A DNA stretch of 64,000 bases from Bacillota bacterium (GCA_017889705.1 JAGGAB010000001.1:92791-156790); one strand, 5' to 3'. Positions 1 to 9,259 are shown, numbered from the stretch's first letter. A program made the numbers and translations. The notes: generated by a model not told the origin, from the letters alone.

Positions 1-2
1 AA

Positions 3-341
3 GCTGCTGAATTACTGGCAAGCAAAGGAATTGCCGTCAGTGTGGTTAATAGTAGATTTATTAAACCGCTAGATGGACAACTTATCCGCCAAATGGCCAG
101 AGACACCGGTGTTATTGTTACGGTTGAAGATAATGTTATTACAGGAGGTTTTGGCTCAGCCGTACTCGAATATATTAATTCACAAAATCTTAATTGGGTA
201 AAGGTGTTGCGGCTTGGATTACCTGATGCGTTTATTGAACACGGCTCTCGCAGCTATTTATTAGATAAATATTCCTTAAACGCCCAAGGTATTGCGGCTA
301 GCATAGAAACCTTTGTCCGACAGTTTGGAGCACATAAATGA
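3..341 (+). CDS. dxs: 1-deoxy-D-xylulose-5-phosphate synthase, C-terminal part (cut by window edge)
   Basis: The open frame enters from the left edge, so only the last ~112 residues are visible. They look like the transketolase C-terminal domain of DXS (EDNVITGGFGSAVLEY, then a VLRLGLPDAFIEHGS stretch). DXS condenses pyruvate and glyceraldehyde-3-phosphate, the first step of the MEP isoprenoid pathway. It overlaps the next gene (tlyA) by 4 bases, so they are probably co-transcribed; dxs-tlyA-nadK-argR-recN is a common Firmicute order. Later MEP/isoprenoid genes (ispH, fni) lie near 45-47 kb. Confidence 0.9.
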   Translation, partial: AAELLASKGIAVSVVNSRFIKPLDGQLIRQMARDTGVIVTVEDNVITGGFGSAVLEYINSQNLNWVKVLRLGLPDAFIEHGSRSYLLDKYSLNAQGIAASIETFVRQFGAHK

Positions 342-1156
342 CAGGAGAACGAACAAAAGAGCGTCTTGATATGTTGCTGGTAGAAAAGGGAATGGCAACT
401 AGCCGCGAACGGGCTAAAGCCTATATTATGGCTGGCCTAGTTACTGTTGATGGTCAAAAAATTGATAAAGCTGGTACCTTGGTTCCTTCCAAAGCCAATA
501 TCATTGTTCATGGCGATAGCATTGGCTATGTCAGTCGTGGGGGACTAAAATTAGCCAAAGCCCTAACTCATTTCAATATTGATCTGACAGGCAAAGTTAT
601 GGCTGATATTGGTGCCTCAACAGGCGGATTTACGGATTGTGCCTTGCAAAATGGTGCTGCCAGAGTATATGCTATTGATGTTGGCTACGGACAGCTTGCC
701 TGGTCATTACGAACAGATGAGCGGGTAATCAATATGGAGCGTACCAACATTCGTAATATAAAGCCAGGGGATTTACCGGAAATGTTAGATTTTGTTTCTA
801 TTGACGTAGCCTTTATTTCCCTTGATAAAGTATTACCGGTAGTAAAAACCTTGCTCACACCCCATGGTGCAGTAGTTGCACTTATTAAACCCCAATTTGA
901 AGCAGGCCGGGATAAAGTTGGAAAAAAAGGGGTAGTCCGAGATCCGGCCATTCATCGTGAAGTTATTAACAATGTTCTGCGAACTGCATCCTTACACCAA
1001 CTCATACCTTTAGGGCTGACTTATTCACCGGTTAAAGGTCCGGAAGGTAATATTGAATATCTATTATATTTAGCTAATGATTTGACCGCAGAACCTATGG
1101 ATGAGTTAACTATCGCGGCAGTAGTCGCAGAAGCTCATACCAACTTAGCGGGATGA
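338..1156 (+). CDS. tlyA: TlyA family rRNA 2'-O-methyltransferase
   Basis: 272 residues, the normal family length. An N-terminal S4 RNA-binding domain (about residues 8-65) is followed by an FtsJ/RrmJ-like Rossmann methyltransferase with SAM motif DIGASTGGFTD at residues 90-100, and a VALIKPQFEAG segment later. TlyA proteins methylate cytidine 2'-OH in 16S/23S rRNA; the old name 'hemolysin' is historical. The ATG overlaps the dxs stop (ATGA), which suggests translational coupling. It lies directly upstream of nadK. Substrate positions cannot be told from sequence. Confidence 0.93.
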   Translation: MTGERTKERLDMLLVEKGMATSRERAKAYIMAGLVTVDGQKIDKAGTLVPSKANIIVHGDSIGYVSRGGLKLAKALTHFNIDLTGKVMADIGASTGGFTDCALQNGAARVYAIDVGYGQLAWSLRTDERVINMERTNIRNIKPGDLPEMLDFVSIDVAFISLDKVLPVVKTLLTPHGAVVALIKPQFEAGRDKVGKKGVVRDPAIHREVINNVLRTASLHQLIPLGLTYSPVKGPEGNIEYLLYLANDLTAEPMDELTIAAVVAEAHTNLAG

Positions 1157-1171
1157 CGGAGGAACACAGTT

Positions 1172-2041
1172 GTGCTAACTGTAGGGCTATTTCCTAATAC
1201 CAAAAAGCAAGGTATTAACAGTGTACTCAATCGGCTTATACAATATTTTGAAGAACACGATGTAGCTGTCGTTTTACCTGAAGATGCAGCACTTGAGCTC
1301 CAGTATACAAATCTGGCCGAAAAACTGGAGTGTATAAAAAGTGATATTACCTTTGGTATTACCTTAGGCGGAGACGGAACTCTCCTCAATACAGCCAGAG
1401 AAATTGCGCCGTTCGGAATTCCTGTTTGTGGAATCAATATGGGGAATCTCGGATTTTTGACAGAAATTGAGTTGCCAGATTTAAGTAGTGCATTAGACCG
1501 GCTTATAAAGGGCGATTATTACATAGAAGAGCGACTTATGTTGGATGCCGTTGTTATTCGTAATGGCAATCCCATTTATATTTCACCCGCACTTAATGAT
1601 GTAGTTGTTGCCAAGGGCGGATTTTCTCGTATGATAAAATTGAAATTATTTATTGACGAAGAACTTACCGCAGAATATCCAGCAGACGGACTAATTATTG
1701 CTACATCAACCGGTTCTACCGGCTATTCTTTATCATCAGGCGGACCAATCATCAATCCTCAGTTAAAAGTAATTGTCATTACGCCAATATGTCCTCATAC
1801 ATTACAATCTCGTCCTTTGGTTATTTCCGAAGAAGAGGAGATCAAAGTAAAAATGCAGGCAACTCATGATGATATTGTGCTTACTGTCGATGGTCAAACC
1901 GTCTATAACTTGCTGCCTGATGATGTCGTAGTTGTCAGACGTTCACCTTTTCGCGCACGGTTTATTAAATTTGCTGGCAAAAGTTATTATGAAACTCTAC
2001 GAACCAAACTACGGCGAGGCGATCATAGTGGCTGTTGTTAA
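1172..2041 (+). CDS. nadK: NAD kinase
   Basis: Phosphorylates NAD to NADP in the cytoplasm. The 289-residue protein carries the family motif GGDGT at residues 66-70, an LNDVV (NE/D-like) segment, and the glycine-rich STGSTGYSLSSGGP segment. Start is GTG with GGAGGA 8 bases upstream (1158-1163). The 3' end overlaps the next methyltransferase gene, whose start is therefore ambiguous. The C-terminal tail after the last conserved block looks slightly extended. Confidence 0.94.
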   Translation: MLTVGLFPNTKKQGINSVLNRLIQYFEEHDVAVVLPEDAALELQYTNLAEKLECIKSDITFGITLGGDGTLLNTAREIAPFGIPVCGINMGNLGFLTEIELPDLSSALDRLIKGDYYIEERLMLDAVVIRNGNPIYISPALNDVVVAKGGFSRMIKLKLFIDEELTAEYPADGLIIATSTGSTGYSLSSGGPIINPQLKVIVITPICPHTLQSRPLVISEEEEIKVKMQATHDDIVLTVDGQTVYNLLPDDVVVVRRSPFRARFIKFAGKSYYETLRTKLRRGDHSGCC

Positions 2042-2597
2042 TGCCACACAGATGGCGCACAAATTTATACTGCCCCGATTAGCAAATGCTACTCTTGTAA
2101 TTGATGCTACTGCCGGTAATGGCAATGATACGCTATTTTTGGCAAAAAACAGTTCCGCAGAAACTACTGTATGGGCTTTTGATATTCAACCACATGCTAT
2201 TGCTAATACACGGTTACTTTTGGAAAAGCACGACTTTTCCCATAAAGTCCGGCTTATTTTAGACAATCATGCGAATATTGCTAATTACATTAGCCACCCC
2301 ATAGATATCGCCATGTTTAATCTTGGTTACTTGCCAGGTGGGGATCATAGCAAAAATACTTGTCCGGAAACCACCTTACAAGCGCTAAAACAAACGTTAC
2401 AATTGATTACTGTTGGCGGTTTGCTGACAATTGCGACTTATCCCGGTTATGAGCATGGTAAAATGGAAACTGCTGCGGTACATCAGTATCTAACAACTTT
2501 GCCGCAGCAAACCTTCACAGTTGCATCTTGGACAATGGTTAATCAGGTAAACAGTCCGCCTGTTCTATACATAATAGAAAAAAGAAGGAGTGAATAG
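2028..2597 (+). CDS. mnmM: Class I SAM-dependent methyltransferase, YtqB/MnmM type
   Basis: Rossmann methyltransferase with motif I DATAGNGNDTLFLA close to the N terminus and a later NLGYLPGGDH segment, both typical of the YtqB family. MnmM of that family methylates the 5-aminomethyl-2-thiouridine wobble base of tRNA in Gram-positives. I start it at GTG 2028, which gives a normal N terminus overlapping nadK by 14 bases. ATG 1989 and ATG 1932 are in frame but would add residues not expected in the family. The ribosome binding site is weak. Family assignment is good; the exact reaction is inferred. Confidence 0.8.
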   Translation: MAVVNATQMAHKFILPRLANATLVIDATAGNGNDTLFLAKNSSAETTVWAFDIQPHAIANTRLLLEKHDFSHKVRLILDNHANIANYISHPIDIAMFNLGYLPGGDHSKNTCPETTLQALKQTLQLITVGGLLTIATYPGYEHGKMETAAVHQYLTTLPQQTFTVASWTMVNQVNSPPVLYIIEKRRSE

Positions 2598-2598
2598 C

Positions 2599-3060
2599 TT
2601 GAAAGCTCTACGTCACTCGAAAATTAAGGAAATTATTGAACGCTATATTATTGAAACTCAGGAAGAATTGGCAGATGCGCTCCGGAAACAAGGTATTGAC
2701 GTTACGCAGGCAACTGTTTCCAGGGACATTAAAGAACTTATGCTGATTAAAGTTCCTACTGGTGACGGGCGTTATCGCTATGCTTTTCCGCCTGAACAAA
2801 ACATTGTATTTTCTCAGGCTCGTTTAGAACGCACCTTTCGTGATTCTATCGTGACAATTGATTACAGTCAAAACATTATAGTATTACGTACGCTGCCAGG
2901 TACAGCCCAGGCTGTAGCCTACACAATTGACTATGTCAAATGGCCGGAAATTATAGGCACAGTGGCTGGTGATGATACTATTTTTGTTTTAGTAAAACCA
3001 ATCGAGGCTGTTTTGCCGGTTATCGCAAAATTTCAGTCACTCATGGGCAGTGGAATGTAG
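2599..3060 (+). CDS. argR: Arginine repressor ArgR/AhrC
   Basis: Arginine-responsive regulator. The N-terminal winged helix-turn-helix includes VTQATVSRDIKEL; the C-terminal hexamerisation/arginine-binding domain includes GTAQAVAYTID and GTVAGDDTIF. Length (153 residues) fits. I chose TTG 2599 because AAGGAG at 2585-2590 sits 8 bases upstream; GTG 2590 overlaps that ribosome binding site. argR beside recN is a conserved Firmicute arrangement. No arginine biosynthesis gene is in the window. Confidence 0.92.
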   Translation: MKALRHSKIKEIIERYIIETQEELADALRKQGIDVTQATVSRDIKELMLIKVPTGDGRYRYAFPPEQNIVFSQARLERTFRDSIVTIDYSQNIIVLRTLPGTAQAVAYTIDYVKWPEIIGTVAGDDTIFVLVKPIEAVLPVIAKFQSLMGSGM

Positions 3061-3084
3061 CCTTTAAGGAGAGATTAATGTACG

Positions 3085-4794
3085 ATGCTAAAATCGCTGG
3101 CGGTTAACAATTTTGCACTTATTGATAAAGCCTACATCGAATTTGTAGCAGGCCTCAATATTTTGACAGGCGAAACAGGGGCAGGTAAATCTATCTTGAT
3201 TGATGCTTTATCTGTCATTGTTGGTGGCAGGGCTTCCCTGGATTCTATCCGCTCTGGAGCCGATGACTTCCGGATCGAAGCCGTTTTTGATATAACCAGA
3301 CTTCCTGCAATCTTAACAGAATTAGACGAACAGGGCATTACTCCGGAAGAAGACGGTACATTAATTCTAACCCGGCGCTTAAGCAAGCATGGAAAAAATT
3401 CTATTCACATCAACGGCTGCCAGGCAACATTAACCACTTTGCGAAAAATAGGCGAACACCTTGTTGATATGCATGGCCAACACGAAAATCAGGCTTTGCT
3501 GAGGACTGAGGTTCATCAGGTACTTACAGATATGTTTTCACCCGAAATCGCCCCTAAGCTCGAAGAATACCGCCAAGTTTATACAAAATGGCATAAAGTA
3601 AAAAATGAACTAACTTCACTTACCCAAGATTCAAGGGAACGACTGCAGCGTGAAGAGATGCTCTCATGGCAAACACAAGAAATATCTGCTGCCGCTCTGA
3701 CTCCTGGAGAAGAGGAAAGCCTCGAAGTCAATGTTAAGGTTTTAGCTAATGCCGAAAAAATAGCAAATGCAGTTTCGCGTTCCTACATGCTTTTGAGTCA
3801 GGGAAATAAAGGCTTTACTGGTGTTGTGTCCTGCCTTGCCGATATTAAGCGTGATCTTGAAACCGCAGTGCGCTATGATACTGCATTAAATGACCAATTA
3901 ACGGCAGTAACCGAATCTTTATACCAACTTGAAGAAACGATGGGCGACCTTAGAAACTATCAGGAAAATATTGATTTTAATCCGGCCAAATTAGCTAAAT
4001 TGGAAGATCGGCTTGATGTCATCCATAAACTGAAAAAAAAGTATGGAGCAACAATTAGAGATATACTGAATTATTACGAGCAAGCTAAAGCTGAACTTGA
4101 GAATATAACTAATCATGATGAACGCCTAAATCAGCTTGAGCAATTGGAAACTCACCTGGGAAAAGAAATCAGGAAGTTGGCTGATATACTTGATAACCTT
4201 AGGCAGACTGCAGGCCAGGAACTATCTCGTCAAATCTCAACCCATCTAGCTGATCTGGGTATGCCAAAAGCTAAATTTACAGTTGATATCAGAAAGAGTG
4301 AGCACTATACTGTTAATGGTGCTAATGATATTGTTTTTTTGTTTTCAGCAAATTTGGGCGAAGAACCCAAATTATTGCCTAAGATTATCTCCGGCGGTGA
4401 ATTGTCTCGTATAGCACTAGCTATCAAGACAGTATGCTCAGAGCGGGATGAAACGGTTACTATGGTTTTTGACGAAGTAGATGCCGGCATTGGTGGACAA
4501 ACGGCTCAGAAAGTCGCCGAAAAAATAGCCAGAATTGCGGCTTTTGACAAACAAGTATTATGTATAACCCATTTGCCGCAAATTGCCTCAATGGCGGATC
4601 ATCATATTTATATTGAAAAAGTAGTTGAAGAAGAACGGACAGCCACCCGTGTCATTCCCCTCACACCTGAAGGTCAATTAACTGAATTGGCTAGAATGTC
4701 ATCTGGTGAAATAACAAAACTTTCTATGGATAATGCTGCTCAAATGTTAGAAATAGCTCAACACAAAAAAGAAAATTGGAAAAACAAAGCGTAA
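3085..4794 (+). CDS. recN: DNA repair protein RecN
   Basis: SMC-like ATPase acting early in double-strand-break repair. The 569-residue protein has Walker A GETGAGKS at residues 29-36, central coiled-coil segments, an ABC signature ISGGELSRIALA near residue 431, and Walker B MVFDEVDAGIGG just after. Full length for the family. It follows argR by 24 bases, so is likely in the same operon. The stop codon lies inside the stem of the terminator that follows. Confidence 0.96.
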   Translation: MLKSLAVNNFALIDKAYIEFVAGLNILTGETGAGKSILIDALSVIVGGRASLDSIRSGADDFRIEAVFDITRLPAILTELDEQGITPEEDGTLILTRRLSKHGKNSIHINGCQATLTTLRKIGEHLVDMHGQHENQALLRTEVHQVLTDMFSPEIAPKLEEYRQVYTKWHKVKNELTSLTQDSRERLQREEMLSWQTQEISAAALTPGEEESLEVNVKVLANAEKIANAVSRSYMLLSQGNKGFTGVVSCLADIKRDLETAVRYDTALNDQLTAVTESLYQLEETMGDLRNYQENIDFNPAKLAKLEDRLDVIHKLKKKYGATIRDILNYYEQAKAELENITNHDERLNQLEQLETHLGKEIRKLADILDNLRQTAGQELSRQISTHLADLGMPKAKFTVDIRKSEHYTVNGANDIVFLFSANLGEEPKLLPKIISGGELSRIALAIKTVCSERDETVTMVFDEVDAGIGGQTAQKVAEKIARIAAFDKQVLCITHLPQIASMADHHIYIEKVVEEERTATRVIPLTPEGQLTELARMSSGEITKLSMDNAAQMLEIAQHKKENWKNKA

Positions 4795-4818
4795 GCATGA
4801 GCTTACGCTTTGTTTTTT
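4782..4818 (+). terminator. Rho-independent terminator after recN
   Basis: A 15-bp stem (arms 4782-4796 and 4801-4815) with a four-base ATGA loop is followed by a T run. It contains the recN stop codon and closes the dxs-recN operon. Confidence 0.85.
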
Positions 4819-4978
4819 TAAAATATGAGCATTTTTAGCTTTCCAAAGCATTTAATCCCAATAATTCCGGAATAATCCCTATTTGATTCGGGAAATTCTA
4901 AATTACAACAGCTTAATATAAAAAATAATCTAAGGGGTGAACGCTAAAGCTGTAATTTGGGGAAGAATGTAATAGGGA

Positions 4979-6364
4979 GTGATGAAAGAAAACATGACAA
5001 GATATAATCAATTATTTAGCAGCAAACTACTTAGAGCAATATTGATTATCGGCGCAATCTTTGCATTTTGTCTTTCTCCACAATTCCGAAGTATTTACGG
5101 TCTTCCTATGCATATTCGAGTAATCGAAGGAGAACCGGCTTTCTTTGACGTAAACTTTCCGCTTACAGTTAAAGTTAGGCATAATAATAACAGCGATAGT
5201 ATTGGTTTACAAACCCCTGGATTTTTTCCAATAATGACATTTGCACGTTCAGTATCATTGCAACCAGCCAAACTTGGTCAATCTACAATAGAATTTAAAT
5301 TATTGGGTCTAATACCTTTGCGCAGTGTACAAGTCGATGTGCTGCCACCTATTCGTTTGATTCCCGGCGGCCATTCTATTGGAGTTGTGCTTCAATCTCA
5401 AGGTGTTATTGTCGTTGGAAACTCTCCCGTATTAACTATGCGTGGCCAGTATGTAACTCCGGCCAAAGATGCCGGCATTACAATCGGCGATACCATAATC
5501 AGTATTAATGGCATCGCAGTGCTAAGTGATGCTCAAGTAGCAGAAATAATTGATGAAAGCGGCAAAGCTAAACGCAACATTGATATTTTGCTCAAGCGCA
5601 GTGACGGACAACAAAATATCACGCTATCTCCGGTTTTGTGTCAAGATACCAAACGTTATCGCATTGGATTATTTGTACGTGACAGTGCCGCCGGAGTAGG
5701 AACATTATCTTTTTATGAACCCAATTCCAAAGTATATGGAGCCTTGGGTCATATTATTACAGATAGCGATACCAATCAGCCGGTTGATTGTGAACAAGGT
5801 AAAATTGTATTGGCAACCGTATCTGGCATTCAACATGGCAAAAGAGGGCATCCTGGTGAAAAAATTGGCGTCTTTATCGAGGAGGATCAATTATTAGGCA
5901 ACATTAAAAAAAATACTCAATTTGGAATTTATGGAGAACTGAATGCAAAATTGACAAATGAAAAATATACAGAATCGATTCCGGTCGCCTCTATGAATCA
6001 GATTCAATTAGGGCCAGCAGAAATGTTAACCGTGGTAGACGGGCAAACCATTGACCGGTTTACTATCGAAATTCAAAAGATTAACCTGCAGGAAGCGCCT
6101 GAGAGTAAAGGGCTGGTTATCAAGGTTACTGACCCAAGGCTTATTGAAAAAACCGGGGGGATTGTTCAAGGGATGAGCGGCAGCCCGATTATCCAAAATG
6201 GTAAACTTATTGGCGCGGTTACTCATGTATTTGTCCATGATCCTACAAGCGGTTATGGCTGTTTTGTAGATTGGATGCTGATGGAAAGTGGCATAATTCC
6301 CAAAAAAGAACGTCAAACTGCCAGAAAATTATTTAGTTTTTCTGGCAGTTTTTTTCATACTTAG
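4979..6364 (+). CDS. spoIVB: SpoIVB serine peptidase (PDZ + S55)
   Basis: Forespore-secreted protease; in Bacillus it triggers SpoIVFB-dependent pro-SigK processing. An N-terminal membrane/signal segment (about residues 12-32) precedes a PDZ domain (about 125-215) and an S55 peptidase domain. His258 in ALGHIITD and Ser402 in MSGSPII match the expected catalytic pair. 461 residues, slightly longer than B. subtilis. GTG 4979, ATG 4982 and ATG 4994 are all possible starts around AGGGAG 4974-4979. It lies directly upstream of spo0A, as in B. subtilis. No spoIVFB is adjacent, though an M50 protease lies at 25.1 kb. Confidence 0.95.
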   Translation: MMKENMTRYNQLFSSKLLRAILIIGAIFAFCLSPQFRSIYGLPMHIRVIEGEPAFFDVNFPLTVKVRHNNNSDSIGLQTPGFFPIMTFARSVSLQPAKLGQSTIEFKLLGLIPLRSVQVDVLPPIRLIPGGHSIGVVLQSQGVIVVGNSPVLTMRGQYVTPAKDAGITIGDTIISINGIAVLSDAQVAEIIDESGKAKRNIDILLKRSDGQQNITLSPVLCQDTKRYRIGLFVRDSAAGVGTLSFYEPNSKVYGALGHIITDSDTNQPVDCEQGKIVLATVSGIQHGKRGHPGEKIGVFIEEDQLLGNIKKNTQFGIYGELNAKLTNEKYTESIPVASMNQIQLGPAEMLTVVDGQTIDRFTIEIQKINLQEAPESKGLVIKVTDPRLIEKTGGIVQGMSGSPIIQNGKLIGAVTHVFVHDPTSGYGCFVDWMLMESGIIPKKERQTARKLFSFSGSFFHT

Positions 6365-6446
6365 TTGTCATTAATTAACCATATCATATATAATTAAAGA
6401 TATAATAAGTAAATAATAAAATATATGGTTTTTTTTTCCAATGAAG

Positions 6447-6475
6447 GAAGGATTTGGCGCGCTTTTGTCGAATAC
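6447..6475 (+). promoter_or_regulatory. SigH-type promoter overlapping a Spo0A box, upstream of spo0A
   Basis: A -35-like GAAGGATTT (6447-6455) and a -10-like GTCGAATAC (6467-6475) are separated by 11 bases, fitting the SigH consensus RnAGGAwww-N11/12-RnnGAATww with one mismatch. The -10 shares bases with TTTTGTCGAA (6463-6472), which contains the core 0A box TGTCGAA. It lies 43 bases upstream of the spo0A ATG. Seen by eye; not tested. Confidence 0.6.
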
Positions 6476-6517
6476 GTTTGTTATACATATAAGATGCGTT
6501 GGGAGGATGGCGAAACA

Positions 6518-7303
6518 ATGGTTAGGGAAACAATAAAAGTAGCTATTGCTGACGACAACAAAGAGTTTTCGGATATCTTACAGGAATGTCTTAACCGAGA
6601 ACCCGATATTGATCTCGTTGGTGTAGCGTATAACGGGGAACAAATTTTGTCTATTATTGAGGAGACAGCACCAGATGTTATCGTATTAGATATCATCATG
6701 CCGCATTTAGACGGTCTTGGCGTTTTAGAGCGGCTTAATGTTTCAAACAACAAGCGTCCTAAAATTATTATGCTTACGGCGTTTGGCCAAGAAACAATAA
6801 CACAACGGGTAGTAGAATTAGGTGCTGACTATTATGTTTTAAAACCATTTAACATGGATGTGCTTATTAGTAGAATCAGGCAGTTAGCTGGTACCGGCAC
6901 TACAATCCGCCCAGTAACGGCGGCCGCTACTATTCCTGTTATTAAATCTCGCCCGATGGATGTAGAAGTGACTAATATCATAAGAGAAATTGGTATTCCT
7001 GCACATATCAAAGGCTATCAATACCTGCGTGATGCAATTATGATGATTATTTCTGAAGTCGAGTTATTGGGTGCCGTCACTAAAGTTCTTTATCCAATGA
7101 TTGCGGAAAAGTATTCAACTACCCCAAGCCGGGTAGAAAGGGCTATTCGTCATGCCATTGAAGTTGCCTGGAACCGCGGTAACATTGACATGATTAATAA
7201 ACTTTTTGGTTATACCATCAAGCTTGATAAGGGCAAGCCTACTAACTCGGAATTCATGGCTATGATTGCTGATAAACTGCGCATGGAAATGCGTGCCAGC
7301 TGA
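6518..7303 (+). CDS. spo0A: Sporulation master response regulator Spo0A
   Basis: Receiver domain with acidic pair D12/D13, phosphoacceptor Asp58 in VLDIIMP, T in MLTAFG and K in LKPFN. A linker leads to the C-terminal Spo0A DNA-binding domain with [17 protein letters not shown] near residues 205-221. I chose ATG 6518, preceded by GGGAGG 11 bases upstream, giving 261 residues. The in-frame extension back to 6425 lacks similarity and runs over the promoter. No phosphorelay kinase gene is in the window. Confidence 0.97.
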   Translation: MVRETIKVAIADDNKEFSDILQECLNREPDIDLVGVAYNGEQILSIIEETAPDVIVLDIIMPHLDGLGVLERLNVSNNKRPKIIMLTAFGQETITQRVVELGADYYVLKPFNMDVLISRIRQLAGTGTTIRPVTAAATIPVIKSRPMDVEVTNIIREIGIPAHIKGYQYLRDAIMMIISEVELLGAVTKVLYPMIAEKYSTTPSRVERAIRHAIEVAWNRGNIDMINKLFGYTIKLDKGKPTNSEFMAMIADKLRMEMRAS

Positions 7304-7322
7304 TATTATTTTGTGTAGACAA

Positions 7323-7355
7323 ACAAACCCTCAGACATTTTGTCTGAGGGTTTGT
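7323..7355 (+). terminator. Hairpin terminator after spo0A
   Basis: A perfect 15-bp inverted repeat (7323-7337 and 7341-7355) with a TTT loop ends just after spo0A. The following sequence is T-rich rather than a pure T run. Confidence 0.7.
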
Positions 7356-7384
7356 CTTACTTTATTGCAGGATTTTTTTTACCT

Positions 7385-7421
7385 GCACTGAATAGAATAA
7401 CAGTATTATTTTATTCAGTGC
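7385..7421 (+). repeat. Long inverted repeat touching the butyrate kinase ribosome binding site
   Basis: Arms 7385-7399 and 7407-7421 pair at 14 of 15 positions around a seven-base loop. The right arm ends on the first base of the CGGAGG ribosome binding site of the next gene. It could be an operator or a 5'-UTR hairpin controlling translation. Confidence 0.6.
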
Positions 7422-7435
7422 GGAGGTTCAATTGC

Positions 7436-8506
7436 ATGCAGCGACATACTATTCTTGCCATTAATCCTGGTTCAACTTCAACCAAAATAGCGGTATATAC
7501 TAATGAAACAATTGAATTTGAACAAGTTATCCGTCACAGTGTTGAGGATCTTAAACCATTTTCAACAATTTACGATCAATACGATTACCGCTTGCATTTA
7601 GTAGAAAAAGCACTTGTAGATCATAGCATTGATGTTAAAACCCTATCCGCTATTGTCGGACGTGGCGGACCGTTAAAACCGTTAGCAAGTGGTACCTATG
7701 CCGTAAACAATCTTATGATAGAAGATTTAAAAACCAAAGTACAAACCGAGCATGCTTCAAACTTAGGCGGTATATTGGCCAAAGGTATCGCCGATCAGGT
7801 TAATATTCCTGCCTTTATTGCTGACCCTGTTAGTGTAGATGAACTTCAACCATTAGCCAGAATCTCCGGCTTACCCGAAATTCCGCGCCGCAGCTTATTT
7901 CATGCTCTCAATTTAAAAGCAGTAGCCCATCGTGTGGCCAAAAGCTTACATAAAGACTATGAGGCTCTTACCTTAATTCTAGTTCATCTTGGTGGTGGCA
8001 TTTCTGTTGGTGTACAGCAAAACGGGAAAATGATCGACGTAACCAATCCTAATGATCTTGGGCCTTTTTCACCTGAACGCGCCGGAGCTGTCCCTTCCTA
8101 TGGCTTGATAGAGTTGTGTTTTTCAGGCAAATATACGCTTGATGAAATCAAGAAAAAACTAATTGGCAATGCCGGGTTAATAGCTCATCTTGGAACCAGT
8201 GACGGCCGCGAAGTAGAAAGCCGTATTGCAAACGGTGATGCAAAAGCAGCGCTTATTTATGAAGCCATGGCCTATCAAGTTGCCAAAGAAATTGGCGCTA
8301 TGGCCACCGTAGTAAAGGGAGATCTTGATGGCATTGTTCTCACTGGTGGCTTGGCTTATTCAGAAATACTAGTAAATATGATTAGTGACCGGATAAAATT
8401 TATTGGCAACATAATCGTGCATCCTGGTGAAGATGAACTCCAGGCTTTAATTGAAAGCGCTTTGCGGGTATTACGCGGTGAAGAACAGGCTAAGGTCTAT
8501 GAATAG
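7436..8506 (+). CDS. buk: Butyrate kinase
   Basis: ASKHA-fold kinase interconverting butyrate (or branched-chain acyl) phosphate and ATP plus the acid. The N-terminal phosphate-binding LAINPGSTSTK, the VHLGGGISVGV segment near residue 183 and GIVLTGGLAYSE near residue 300 are family hallmarks. 356 residues from ATG 7436 (CGGAGG 7421-7426). Phosphotransbutyrylase (ptb) is not adjacent. Downstream is a P-loop ATPase overlapping by 8 bases. Butyrate versus isobutyrate/isovalerate preference cannot be told. Confidence 0.9.
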   Translation: MQRHTILAINPGSTSTKIAVYTNETIEFEQVIRHSVEDLKPFSTIYDQYDYRLHLVEKALVDHSIDVKTLSAIVGRGGPLKPLASGTYAVNNLMIEDLKTKVQTEHASNLGGILAKGIADQVNIPAFIADPVSVDELQPLARISGLPEIPRRSLFHALNLKAVAHRVAKSLHKDYEALTLILVHLGGGISVGVQQNGKMIDVTNPNDLGPFSPERAGAVPSYGLIELCFSGKYTLDEIKKKLIGNAGLIAHLGTSDGREVESRIANGDAKAALIYEAMAYQVAKEIGAMATVVKGDLDGIVLTGGLAYSEILVNMISDRIKFIGNIIVHPGEDELQALIESALRVLRGEEQAKVYE

Positions 8507-9188
8507 CATAGACGTAAAAGAAACTATGAATAATAATCATATCACTATCTTTGTTGGTGAATTTGGCAGTGGCAAAACCGAACTAGCTGTCAATTATACT
8601 TTACAGTTAAATGCAGCCGGTATGGATACAGCCATTGTGGATATGGATTTAGTAAAGCCGTATTTCCGTACGCGGGAACAACGCGAATTGCTGGAAAAAA
8701 GAGGGGTACGAGTCGTTGCTCCTGACGCGCGTTTATCACATGCTGATTTGCCGGTATTACCACAGAATTTAATTCAAGCTTTGTCCCAAACACAGACTAA
8801 GGTCGTTATGGATGTTGGTGGTGGCGATGCGTCAATCGCGCTCGGGCAACTAAAACGCTACTTTGACAAATATAGCTATCAAGCCTTACTGGTTGTTAAT
8901 ACTAAGCGACCATTTACACGCGACCCACAAGGTATCATCCAAACACTTGCGCGTATTGAAGAGATTTCGCGTCTTAAAATCAGTGGTATAGTCAGCAATA
9001 CCAATCTGGGATCGGACACTACTGCCGAACATATCTATCAGGGCCTGGCTGTTGTTGAGCAAGCTGCAAAACAATTAGCTTTGCCTGTTACCTGGGTAGT
9101 TGTACCTGACTGGCTAAAGCTTACCGACGAAATTAAACCGCCACTATTTATTTTGACACCTTGTACGCATTATCCCTGGATGATGTGA
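8499..9188 (+). CDS. P-loop nucleotide-binding protein (function unknown)
   Basis: 229 residues. Walker A GEFGSGKTE is near the N terminus, followed by AIVDMDLVKPYFRTRE and VVMDVGGGDA, which resemble SIMIBI/ParA-like ATPases. No membrane segment or secretion signal. Its start overlaps the buk stop by 8 bases, so the two are almost certainly one transcription unit. The best start is ATG 8499 or ATG 8526. A role linked to the kinase or to 2-oxoacid metabolism is only guilt by association. Confidence 0.85.
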   Translation: MNSIDVKETMNNNHITIFVGEFGSGKTELAVNYTLQLNAAGMDTAIVDMDLVKPYFRTREQRELLEKRGVRVVAPDARLSHADLPVLPQNLIQALSQTQTKVVMDVGGGDASIALGQLKRYFDKYSYQALLVVNTKRPFTRDPQGIIQTLARIEEISRLKISGIVSNTNLGSDTTAEHIYQGLAVVEQAAKQLALPVTWVVVPDWLKLTDEIKPPLFILTPCTHYPWMM

Positions 9189-9204
9189 TGTTACTATAAG
9201 GCTG

Positions 9205-9231
9205 AAAACCGTGGCTTGCCACGGTTTTTTT
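9205..9231 (+). terminator. Terminator after buk operon
   Basis: A 10-bp GC-rich stem (AAACCGTGGC, short TT loop, complementary arm) is followed by seven T's. Confidence 0.9.
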
Positions 9232-9259
9232 CGATAGTAGTGCACGCTATAGATTAAAA

